From positions 310,001-374,000 of the forward strand of contig NZ_RZNF01000012.1 in assembly GCF_003992725.1 (NCBI RefSeq): a stretch of DNA of 64,000 nucleotides, given 5' to 3'. The notes beneath the pieces are model-generated. The model saw only the letters and a program-made list of their open reading frames with translations. It ran no database searches and was not told the DNA's origin. The stretch is from Rhodomicrobium lacus. Lineage in GTDB: Bacteria > Pseudomonadota > Alphaproteobacteria > Rhizobiales > Rhodomicrobiaceae. The position numbers and the translations under genes are program-made. Below, piece by piece: positions 34,384 to 42,354 of this stretch; within the stretch, counting starts at the first letter, position 1, and each line of letters starts with the position of its first letter.

Positions 34384-36612
34384 ATGTCGAAAGCGGAACG
34401 CGTCTCAGCGGTAGACACCACGTGGCTTCGAATGGACCGGCCATCCAACCCGATGGTCATTGTAGGTGTACTTATACTTGAGGGGCCGCTCGATCTCAAC
34501 ACGCTGGAAGACACTTTGGCCGAGCGCTTCCTTGCGATCCCCCGATTTCGGCAGCATGTCGAGACCCGTTCGAACGACTATTGGTGGGTTGACGACCCTT
34601 GGTTCGACCGCGCGCGGCACATCCAGCGCGTACGGCTTCCGGGCAAGGGCGGGCAGGCCGAGCTTCAGCGCTACATCGCCAGCCTCGCCTCGGAGCCGCT
34701 CGATAAATCCCGCCCGCTCTGGCAGATTCGTCTCGTGGAGGATTATGAAGGCGGCGCGGCGATCGTCCTTCGCGTCCATCACGCCATCGGGGACGGCATG
34801 GCGCTTGTGGGCGTCATGCTCTCGATCACCGATGGCGGCAATCGTTCGGTTTGGACCGGGACGCGGGAGCAAAAAGCCGGTTTTCGCATCCCGCTGCCCG
34901 GCCTCGGGCTTCTGAAGCGCGGCCTCGGCGCGGGCGTCGATCTCTGGAAGGAAGCCGCAGCGCTGGCGCAAAACCCCACGCAGGCAGCGCGGCTCGGCGC
35001 GGGCGTGGCGGGCGAACTAGGCTGGCTACTCATGATGCCGGAAGACAGTCCGACGCGTTTCAAGGGCAAGGCGTCCGGTAACAAGCGCGTCGCGTGGACC
35101 GATCCGATCCCGCTGCCGGAGGTTAAGGCGGTGAGCCACGCGCTTGGCTGCACGCTGAACGACATGCTGCTCGCCTCGGTCGCGGGCGCGCTCGGCGAAT
35201 ATCTCAAGGCGAAGGGCGACGATACCGACGGCGTTGAAATCCGCGCGTTCATACCGGTGGACATGCGCCAGAGCCACGAGGCGGGGCAGCTCGGCAACCG
35301 TTTCGGACTTGTCGGCGTCGAGCTTCCGGCGGGAATCGAGAATCCGCTCACGCGCCTCGCCGAGGTTCAGCGCCGCATGCAGGCGCTGAAGCAGTCGCTT
35401 GAGCCGCCGGTTACCCTCGGCCTGCTGGAAGTGATCGGTCACGCGCCGCAGATCGTGCAGGACCGGCTTTTCAACATGCTGATGAAGCGCGCCACCGCCG
35501 TCATGACGAACGTGCCGGGACCGAAGGAACCGCTGTATCTCGGCGGCGCGAGAATCTCTCAGATCATGTTCTGGGTGCCGCAGTCCGGCGACATCGGCAT
35601 GGGCGTTTCGATCCTGTCCTTCAACGACATGGTGCAGTTCGGGCTGATCACCGATGCCGCCATGGTGCCCGACCCGGAAGCCATCATCGCGGAGTTCCGG
35701 CCGAAGTTCGAGCAGCTGCTTTATTACGTCCTGATGGGCTCCTGGGGCGACGCGGACGAGAAACCCACGCCGCTTGCTGCCGAAGCGGCGGCGGCGTTCC
35801 CGGATCGGCCGGCATCGAATCGGCATCGATCGGACGCAGACACGCTGATCGACGATACAGGTCTGAAGCGTCGCGATTTGCGGCATGACGCTGTCGAAAG
35901 CAAAACGGGGGCACGGCGGCAGAAAGGGGCATCGGCGGCCAGAGAGCAGACCCTGCCGACCGGGACCGGCGCGGAGGCGATCCCGCCTGCGGTTCGTTCG
36001 CGCAAAGCGCCCAAGGCTCCGTCCGCGTCCCAACCCGCCCCCCAAACTCCCAAAGCCAAGGACGATCCGGCCGCAGACGCGCCCGCTGGCGTCGCATCGG
36101 CAGAAGCACCCCGCGTCGCTCGCGGCCGAAAGCGGTCCGAAACACCCGATGCAAGCGAAAGGGCGCTTGCCGCCGAAGCGACGGGCGCCGCACCGCGAGC
36201 GCGCCGATCTCCCCGGGGGTTCAAGCCCGATCTCGCCGCCGCCTCTTCGGAGGCAACGCCAACTACCGCCGCGCCCGTGAGAATCGGGACAAGCGGGCGG
36301 GTCGACGACACGAGCGAGGCATCCGAAAAGGCGCATGCCCGGCGAACGGCAAAGGCCCCTTCGAGCAGATTGGACGCCGGTTCGAGGCCAAAGAGCGGGT
36401 CAAGGCAACGCTCCGAAACCATTTCGCGCCCCGGCGAAACACAAAGAGATTCCAGCCTGGTAAAAGCTCGGGCCAGCGAGGCGGCCCCGCCACCAGCCCC
36501 CGCGCCGACACCGAGAAAGGCCCGCCAGCCCGCGCGCAGTCGAAGCGGCGGGGAAGCGCCCGCGTCGCCCCCACCGAAAGCCACGTCTCGCCGAAAACTG
36601 CCGAGGAGCTGA
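34384..36612 (+). CDS. Wax ester synthase / diacylglycerol acyltransferase with long basic C-terminal tail
   Basis: 742 residues; family members are about 450-480. Residues 1-460 are a WS/DGAT: start with SAVDTTWLRMDRPSNPM, catalytic HHAIGDG (132-138), then NDMLLASVAGALGEYL, PVDMR and the TNVPGPKEPLYLGG motif near 380 (pieces quoted). It joins acyl-CoA to a fatty alcohol or diacylglycerol at the membrane, giving wax esters or triacylglycerol. Residues 460-742 are Ala/Pro/Arg/Lys/Ser-rich, strongly basic and apparently disordered. A matching fatty alcohol source, an acyl-CoA reductase, lies at 61-63 kb. Confidence 0.9.
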   Translation: MSKAERVSAVDTTWLRMDRPSNPMVIVGVLILEGPLDLNTLEDTLAERFLAIPRFRQHVETRSNDYWWVDDPWFDRARHIQRVRLPGKGGQAELQRYIASLASEPLDKSRPLWQIRLVEDYEGGAAIVLRVHHAIGDGMALVGVMLSITDGGNRSVWTGTREQKAGFRIPLPGLGLLKRGLGAGVDLWKEAAALAQNPTQAARLGAGVAGELGWLLMMPEDSPTRFKGKASGNKRVAWTDPIPLPEVKAVSHALGCTLNDMLLASVAGALGEYLKAKGDDTDGVEIRAFIPVDMRQSHEAGQLGNRFGLVGVELPAGIENPLTRLAEVQRRMQALKQSLEPPVTLGLLEVIGHAPQIVQDRLFNMLMKRATAVMTNVPGPKEPLYLGGARISQIMFWVPQSGDIGMGVSILSFNDMVQFGLITDAAMVPDPEAIIAEFRPKFEQLLYYVLMGSWGDADEKPTPLAAEAAAAFPDRPASNRHRSDADTLIDDTGLKRRDLRHDAVESKTGARRQKGASAAREQTLPTGTGAEAIPPAVRSRKAPKAPSASQPAPQTPKAKDDPAADAPAGVASAEAPRVARGRKRSETPDASERALAAEATGAAPRARRSPRGFKPDLAAASSEATPTTAAPVRIGTSGRVDDTSEASEKAHARRTAKAPSSRLDAGSRPKSGSRQRSETISRPGETQRDSSLVKARASEAAPPPAPAPTPRKARQPARSRSGGEAPASPPPKATSRRKLPRS

Positions 36613-37007
36613 CGGGCGCCCTGTCATCGGGAAAGCGGAGCGCAACGATGGAGCGCTACGATTTCAACATCGCCTATTCTGCCTCGCGCCTGCGGAGCGC
36701 AGACGGAGCAGGGGCCGCACCGTGTTGGGCAGCCGTCCTCATGATTCAGACAAGATCGCGCCGGTCGCCCGGTCCACGGCGATGCCGTAAATCGGATACG
36801 ACACGACGCTGCGGATTTCGTGCCGTCGATCAGCTTGCCCGCGTCAGATCCATGCCGATTGAAAGGAGGCCGATTTGACAACACTGGTACAGTCCGACAT
36901 ATCGCTGCATCGGCGCAGGGCTCCGCACGTCTCCCGGCGTCGGTCCAAGGCGCCCACGGCAACAAGGGTTCCAACCCGTCCCGCACACGCAAGGCCAGCG
37001 CCGGTCC
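36613..37007. other. Intergenic region between convergent genes
   Basis: 395 bp between the ends of the wax ester synthase and mepA genes. On the minus strand around 36750-36830 one frame reads HEIRSVVSYPIYGIAVD then RATGAILSES-stop with protein-like composition but no start codon, so a short gene remnant is possible. No terminator with T-run was recognised. Confidence 0.4.
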
Positions 37008-37952
37008 TTATCGCGCGCCCGTCGGCCCTGCTTTTTCGGCGCTCTCGGCTGCATCGAGCAACGCCTGGCACTCGCCCGGCAGATCGGTGACGAGCATGGG
37101 CTTCGGCTTGGGCTGAGGTTTCGGCGGCCCGGACGGTTTGGGACGCGGCGCACGCAGCTTCCTGAACCATGTGTCGAGTTCTTCGCCGCAGCCGTCGTCC
37201 GCCTTGGTCGCGGGCTGCGAGACGCAGCCATGGCTGCCCGCCGGACAATTCAGGCGCACATGCAGATGGTCATCGTGCTTGTACCACGGACGAATTTTTT
37301 GCAGCCATGCGCGGTCGCCGCCTGCGCTGTCGCATAGCGCTTTCTTGATGGCTGGATGCACGAAAATCCGCGCAACCTCGGGGTAGGAGGCGGCACGCTT
37401 GACGAGCTTGGTCTGCGCGTCGGTCCAGCGTGCGGGATCGACCGCCAGCGTCGTCTGGTCGACGAAGTTGGTGGCGGCGAACTTCTCCCTCTCCTCGGCC
37501 GACAATATCCGCGCGGGCATGAGATTATACCAGAGGTCGACGTCGATGCCGCTCTGATGGCTCGCATGCCCACCGAGAAGCGGCCCGCCGATCGGCTGCG
37601 CCATGTCGCCGACGAGGATGCCGGGAAGGCCGTCGAGGCGCTTCACGTCGCGCGCGAGCGTCTCGATGTAGGAGATGAGAGCGGGATGGCCCCAGTAGCG
37701 ATTACGCGACAGGCGCATCGCCTGCCAGGCATCGCCATTCACCGGAATTCGCTGCGCACCCGCGACGCAGCCGAGATCATAACGGCCAATGGCCTGCGGC
37801 GGCAGCGCTGGCGGAGCCTTGATTGCTCCAAACGCCTTTTTTGCCTCTCTGGGTTCTGCGGCTGGCGCGGTCACATTCTCCGCGCTGGCGGCAAAACAAA
37901 AGACGGCGGTCGCGAACGCGCAAAGGGCCGCGCCTGAGAGTTTCTGCTTCAC
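37008..37952 (-). CDS. mepA: Penicillin-insensitive murein endopeptidase
   Basis: GTG 37950-37952 starts 1 bp after the upstream gene's stop and gives a signal peptide (MKQKLSGAALCAFATAVF...ASAE); a TTG 12 bp earlier is the alternative. 314 residues. MepA (M74) zinc motifs: GGHASHQSGIDVDLWY and HDDHLHVRL (HxH). Conserved disulfide Cys are present. It cuts D-Ala-mDAP and mDAP-mDAP cross-links in peptidoglycan. The C-terminus has a Pro/Lys-rich PKPSGPPKPQPKPKP linker and a further short helix, an addition to the core. Confidence 0.9.
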   Translation of the reverse strand: MKQKLSGAALCAFATAVFCFAASAENVTAPAAEPREAKKAFGAIKAPPALPPQAIGRYDLGCVAGAQRIPVNGDAWQAMRLSRNRYWGHPALISYIETLARDVKRLDGLPGILVGDMAQPIGGPLLGGHASHQSGIDVDLWYNLMPARILSAEEREKFAATNFVDQTTLAVDPARWTDAQTKLVKRAASYPEVARIFVHPAIKKALCDSAGGDRAWLQKIRPWYKHDDHLHVRLNCPAGSHGCVSQPATKADDGCGEELDTWFRKLRAPRPKPSGPPKPQPKPKPMLVTDLPGECQALLDAAESAEKAGPTGAR

Positions 37953-37953
37953 G

Positions 37954-38736
37954 TCAGCGGCCAAACGGGGTCCAGACGGTACTGGGCGCCGGTGCCGGGG
38001 CGGACGCCGCCTCCGCTTGCGTTTGCTCCGCCGGAGCGGGAGCTTGATTGGACGGCGCCGACGCGGGGGCCGCCTGTTGCTGGGGGACGGGCCGCGCAGG
38101 TTGCTGAGGTGCCGCAGACTGTTCCGGCTTCGGCTTTTTTGGGGGCGGTGGCGATTTCTTCTGAGGCTGCTGCGCGGGAACGCCCGCGGGCTGGTTCAGG
38201 TCGATCCTGATGGGCTTTGCCTCGGTTGTACGCTGCGCCTGAGCCTCGTTCATGGTCGCAGCCTGCTGGCCCTCGCCCGGAGGCGCGACATTGACGGCGA
38301 TAGCCGCAAGCATCCATTGATCGCCCGCAAGCTGGAACGCGATATCGAAATTCACCTGCTCGGGTGTTGTCGCGAAGAATCCCGTCAGGCGGAGCACCTG
38401 CCCTTCCAGCATGGCCGGTTGCGCCGTGAGCCGCGGCGGAAAGAACATGACAGGCGATATGTCGATCTTGCGATTTCGCAAGGTCGCGAATGCTTCGGCA
38501 AGCTTCGCCGGATTGTTCGTTTGCTGGAACGTGGGCGTGCCGAGATCGCGCAGCACCGAGTAATTGCCGGTGATGTTCGCCTGATTGAGCGCCACGATCG
38601 CATTGCGGATCATGAGGATCAGGCGCAGTTCGTCTGGAGACTGCGCCTGCTGCTGTCCCGCCGGCTGCGCCAGGACCGCGGCCGGGGCCATCGCGAGCGC
38701 CACCGCACAACATAGGCTCAGGCTATACTTTCTCAC
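37954..38736 (-). CDS. Secreted protein of unknown function, paralogue A
   Basis: GTG 38734-38736 with GAGGTG upstream gives MRKYSLSLCCAVALAMAPAAVLAQ, a clear signal peptide; 260 residues. The folded part (about 30-150) holds ALNQANITGNYSVLRDLGTPTF and a later strand-rich segment (DIAFQLAGDQWMLAAIAV) reminiscent of NTF2/DUF4864-like folds. The last 100 residues are Pro/Gln/Ala-rich (QKKSPPPPKKPKP). A close paralogue lies just upstream and mepA 1 bp downstream, so the products probably work at the cell wall. Confidence 0.65.
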   Translation of the reverse strand: MRKYSLSLCCAVALAMAPAAVLAQPAGQQQAQSPDELRLILMIRNAIVALNQANITGNYSVLRDLGTPTFQQTNNPAKLAEAFATLRNRKIDISPVMFFPPRLTAQPAMLEGQVLRLTGFFATTPEQVNFDIAFQLAGDQWMLAAIAVNVAPPGEGQQAATMNEAQAQRTTEAKPIRIDLNQPAGVPAQQPQKKSPPPPKKPKPEQSAAPQQPARPVPQQQAAPASAPSNQAPAPAEQTQAEAASAPAPAPSTVWTPFGR

Positions 38737-38854
38737 GGGCACACCTCGACCATCCACAGTCCGCGAGCCATTCTTAATAGCCGGGAGGCGCGACTTCAAG
38801 ACGAAAGGGCCGGTGTCCGGGGTTATGCACGCCTTGGTTGCGCGCGGCCGAGCC

Positions 38855-39487
38855 TCAGTTCTGCTGCTGTACCGCCTTCTTTCCCGACTTCGCGCTGGCG
38901 ACGGGTTTGCCCGGCGCGGGCATCTGCGCGGCCAGCGACGGCCCGCCGCTTGTCTGCCCGGCCTGCGTCGTCTGGGCGGCGACGGCTTCGACCGACACGC
39001 CGTCCACGCGCCAGACGCCGTCGATCTGCTGGAAGACGAGTTCGTACTTGATCTGAAGCGGTTGCGTGGGAAAATTGCCGATGACGCGAAGCTGCTTCTG
39101 ATCCGTCAGTTCGGGCTGCTTCGTCAGGTTCGGCGACAGCACGAGGACCGGGCTGAGATTGACCCCTCTTCCTCTCAGGCCCGAGAAGATCGCCGAGAGC
39201 TTGACCTGATCGAAGCGCTCGCGAAAAAGCGGCGTTCCAAGATCCCGCAAGACCGAGTAATTGCCGGTCTGATTGGCGTGCTGAAGCGCAATGACGGTGG
39301 ATTTGATCAGCATGGCGAGCTGGATGCCGTCGATGCCTGCGCCTTGCTGAGGTTTCGTGGCGGTCTCGGCAGGGCGCTTGGCGAGGGGTGCCCCCTTGCC
39401 CTCCGCGAGCGCTTCGTTCGCGCAGAAGATGGCGGCAGAGCACAGGGCGGCACGGAACAAGGCAACTCGGAACAAGGTGGATTTCAT
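38855..39487 (-). CDS. Secreted protein of unknown function, paralogue B
   Basis: ATG 39485-39487, signal peptide MKSTLFRVALFRAALCSAAIF (in part) with cleavage near ALAEG; 210 residues. It shares with its neighbour the motif ALQHANQTGNYSVLRDLGTPLF and the following order of strands (NLSPVLVLSPNLTKQPEL; YELVFQQIDGVWRVDGVSV). This marks a tandem duplication. The C-terminal tail is shorter. 118 bp separate the two genes, which read in the same direction towards mepA. Confidence 0.65.
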   Translation of the reverse strand: MKSTLFRVALFRAALCSAAIFCANEALAEGKGAPLAKRPAETATKPQQGAGIDGIQLAMLIKSTVIALQHANQTGNYSVLRDLGTPLFRERFDQVKLSAIFSGLRGRGVNLSPVLVLSPNLTKQPELTDQKQLRVIGNFPTQPLQIKYELVFQQIDGVWRVDGVSVEAVAAQTTQAGQTSGGPSLAAQMPAPGKPVASAKSGKKAVQQQN

Positions 39488-39690
39488 GACACGCCCGTCG
39501 CTCGAAACGACGTCCCGCATTTGATGATTGCAGCACAGTTTTGACGCGCCGTTGCCCAGACGGCGAGCCAAGCTTATGGTCTTGAAGCCTTCATTTTCGT
39601 TAGCGCGGCACAACCTAAAGATGTTTTCAGGTGTCGGTCGAACGTGGGAGGATCGCGGCGGCATACGCGGCGCGTCTTCGTCCGCGCTCG

Positions 39691-41301
39691 TCACCAGCCG
39701 AATGTGACGCCTGCCTTGCCCGCCATGACGCCACTACTCGCGCCGACACCGAAGCCGCCATCGAGAGCAACGAGCGTCCCCGGCCCGAACACATCGCGGC
39801 CGATGATGCCCGCACCCGAGAGGCCGAACGCGCTTTCGCCCTCGAAATTGCCCCAACCGGCCCGCACCGCGAAGCTCTGCCCCGGCGCAAAGATCGGCTG
39901 CTGAAGCGCGAGCGCAATGGCGACGCCTTCCTGCGTTTCGTCGATCCGACGGTTCGCGGAACGCAAGCCCGCATCGAGGCGACTGTTGGTGTCGGCAATG
40001 CGGCCGGCCACATCGGCGTATGTCGCGTCGACATACGCCTTGTTCGCGGCGTCGGTGGCAACCAGCGGCGTCCCGACATTATGCACGACCGCGCCGCCCA
40101 TATCCGCGCTGCCTCCGCTAGCAAGCTTGAGGTCCGTAAGCGTCGTGGTTCCGGTCGCGGTCAGATCCTTGGTGGTGACCTTGTCCGAAACATCGACATG
40201 ACCATCGACCACCTTCGTATAGCTCGATCCGTCTGCTGTCGTGACCGTGAGCGTCATGCCCTGAAAGGTCGCCGCGTCGCCGCTGGCATTCAGATCGATG
40301 TAATTCGTTCCACCAGGGTGTTGGATGTAGATATGGTCCGTCGTCAGCGTCCCGGTGTTGATGGATCCCGTCGTGACGGATGTCGGCGTGATCGTGGTGG
40401 TGTTCGTGCCGTTGGACACCGTGAGGTTCGACGTGCCGAAATTCGTTGCGTTGAACGTGTTCGCCGTGATCGTGTTCGTCGTGATACTGTCCGAATTGAT
40501 CGCGCCGGTCGACAGAGAGGCTGAACTCAGGGTTCCGGTGGTTGAAATAGAACCCGGCAGAATCGTGCTGGTATTCGTGCCGTCCGTCACCGTGAGCGAC
40601 TGCCCCTTGAAGGCCCCGCCGTTGAAAGACGAGGCGTTCACGGTTGTGGCATTCACGATACCGGTGTTTACCGAACCCGAGGTGACGGCTCCGGTCGTGG
40701 TCAGCGATGTGGCGGAAATCGCTCCTGTCGCATTGACATTGGTAACCGACAGGTTCGTTGCGCTGAAGTTGTCCACGTCGAGCGTGCTCGCCTTCAGCGT
40801 GCCCGTCGTCACCGAGGTCGGCGTGATGGTCGTGGCGTTTGTCCCGTTCGACACTGAAAGCGAAGATGTGCTCACACTGTTCGTGGCGAGGGTGCCTCCG
40901 CTGAACGTATCTGCGTAGACGGTTCCCGTCGTAACGGAAGTCGGCCCGACGGTGGTGACGTTCGTACCGTTCGACACGGAGACGCCGCCGGCTCCGAAAG
41001 AAGCGCTCGCCGCTCCATACGACGACGTTACGCCCGAACCTTGCAGTGTCGTGGTGTAACCCGAACTGTCGGTGCCGATAACCTGGCCGTTATAGAGCTG
41101 GGATTTCTTCGTATAGCTGCTTCCCCCGTTCGTCGAATTGGTGGAGGTCCAATCCACACCGCCGGAAGAGATGCTTTGCGCGTGAGCCGGCGACAGGCAT
41201 ACGGCTATTGCGATGGTGCTGACGCTGGCGAGAAGGGACAGGGTGAAGGCTACTGTTACTGCAGTGGGCTCCGCCGTCTTGTTTTGATTTTGACGTGCCA
41301 T
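39691..41301 (-). CDS. Trimeric autotransporter-like adhesin (YadA-type anchor)
   Basis: Start ATG 41299-41301; two earlier in-frame starts exist. 536 residues: long signal peptide ending SPAHAQ, a Ser/Thr/Gly/Asn-rich passenger with repeats of VSNGTNxTTITPTSVTTGT (about 95-350), a neck with HNVGTPLVATDAANKAYVD (YadA-stalk-like), a short coiled coil (ADTNSRLDAGLRSANRRIDE), and a C-terminal YadA-like beta anchor (GVAIALALQQP...FAVRAGWGNFEGESAFGLSG) ending in VTFGW. Three chains form a surface fibre. The passenger is simple and may vary by repeat number. Confidence 0.8.
   Translation of the reverse strand: MARQNQNKTAEPTAVTVAFTLSLLASVSTIAIAVCLSPAHAQSISSGGVDWTSTNSTNGGSSYTKKSQLYNGQVIGTDSSGYTTTLQGSGVTSSYGAASASFGAGGVSVSNGTNVTTVGPTSVTTGTVYADTFSGGTLATNSVSTSSLSVSNGTNATTITPTSVTTGTLKASTLDVDNFSATNLSVTNVNATGAISATSLTTTGAVTSGSVNTGIVNATTVNASSFNGGAFKGQSLTVTDGTNTSTILPGSISTTGTLSSASLSTGAINSDSITTNTITANTFNATNFGTSNLTVSNGTNTTTITPTSVTTGSINTGTLTTDHIYIQHPGGTNYIDLNASGDAATFQGMTLTVTTADGSSYTKVVDGHVDVSDKVTTKDLTATGTTTLTDLKLASGGSADMGGAVVHNVGTPLVATDAANKAYVDATYADVAGRIADTNSRLDAGLRSANRRIDETQEGVAIALALQQPIFAPGQSFAVRAGWGNFEGESAFGLSGAGIIGRDVFGPGTLVALDGGFGVGASSGVMAGKAGVTFGW
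40361..40985. repeat. Degenerate repeats within the adhesin passenger
   Basis: Three close copies of a roughly 50-bp unit at about 40367-40422, 40801-40854 and 40924-40980, with a weaker one near 40545-40600. They encode VSNGTNxTT-x-TPTSVTTG. Spacing is uneven, suggesting old duplications rather than an active microsatellite. Confidence 0.65.
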
Positions 41302-41703
41302 TACTATCTCACTCATTTTTACATTTACTTTTACAGATAACACCACGCATTACAGACCAACCGAACACAGGAAGTTTTGTGCAACTTCTGGTTGAACAAT
41401 ACGGTAAACGCGAAAAAAAAGACATGGGAATTGCATGCCGAGCTTGTATCGCCGTTCACCCTTACAGGTTGCCCTGATCGGCGCGCGAGGAATTCAGCGC
41501 TGCGCCTCCAAAGGCGCAAGCACTTGGCCTAACTCACTGTTTTACAAGGGATATTTGGCGATGAATTGCGGACGCGCGAGCGCTCTGCCCCGCCGTCTTT
41601 ACACCAACCTCGGAAAATCGCCGGTTGTAAATACCCTTATGATCACGTTTGCGTGATCGCTTTATCTTGAGGGCAGCAAGGTTTCGCAAGTATTAATGAA
41701 AGG
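41302..41703. other. Intergenic region upstream of the adhesin
   Basis: About 400 bp, locally AT-rich (A-run near 41412). It should contain the adhesin promoter and the end of the yidC-engB transcript, including the hairpin at 41641-41658. No gene recognised. Confidence 0.5.
41641..41658. terminator. Perfect hairpin downstream of engB
   Basis: GATCACG-TTTG-CGTGATC, a 7-bp perfect stem with a 4-base loop, 46 bp beyond the engB stop. It can end the rpmH-rnpA-yidC-engB transcript; the following T content is modest. Confidence 0.5.
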
Positions 41704-42348
41704 TTAACAAAGTTCTGCGATTGCTTTCCGCAGTTCTTCGATCCCCGAGCCTTCGACCGAAGAGGTGGCAAGGACGACGGGGTGGGCGGCGGGATGGGTC
41801 CGCATCACGGCCTCGGTCTCGCGAATGACTTGCGCCAGATCCCCGGACTTCGGCTTGTCTGCCTTTGTCAGCACGCCCTGATAGGACACGGCCGCCTTGT
41901 CGAGCAGCGTCATGATTTCCTTGTCCGACGCCTTCAGACCATGGCGGCTGTCGATGAGAAGCATCACGCGCTTGAGCTGGGGGCGTCCGCGAAGGTAGTC
42001 ATGGATGAGCTGTGTCCAGCCTTTCACGAGAGCCTTGGGAGCCTTGGCGTAGCCGTAGCCGGGCATGTCCACCACATAGAGCGCATCGCCGACCGCGAAG
42101 TAGTTCACCTCGCGCGTGCGCCCTGGCGTATTCGAGACGCGCGCGAGATTGCGCCGCGACAGGAGTGCATTGAGCAGGCTCGATTTGCCGACGTTCGAGC
42201 GCCCGGCGAACGCCACTTCCGGCCGTTCGCCAGCCGGAAGCGCCGCAACATCGGTGACGCCGAGCACGAACTCGGCGGGAGCCTTGAACAGCGCCTCCGC
42301 GCGGGCTGCCAGCTCCCGCGCGTGGTTTTCCTCGTCGGTTGCCGTCAT
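41704..42348 (-). CDS. engB: Ribosome-biogenesis GTPase EngB/YihA
   Basis: 214 residues. G1 [13 protein letters not shown]2 around [11 protein letters not shown]3 [11 protein letters not shown] and G4 TKADK are all present, in the arrangement specific for EngB. It helps assemble the large ribosomal subunit. Start lies 6 bp after the yidC stop; it ends the rpmH-rnpA-yidC-engB set. Confidence 0.95.
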   Translation of the reverse strand: MTATDEENHARELAARAEALFKAPAEFVLGVTDVAALPAGERPEVAFAGRSNVGKSSLLNALLSRRNLARVSNTPGRTREVNYFAVGDALYVVDMPGYGYAKAPKALVKGWTQLIHDYLRGRPQLKRVMLLIDSRHGLKASDKEIMTLLDKAAVSYQGVLTKADKPKSGDLAQVIRETEAVMRTHPAAHPVVLATSSVEGSGIEELRKAIAELC

Positions 42349-42354
42349 CCGCCG

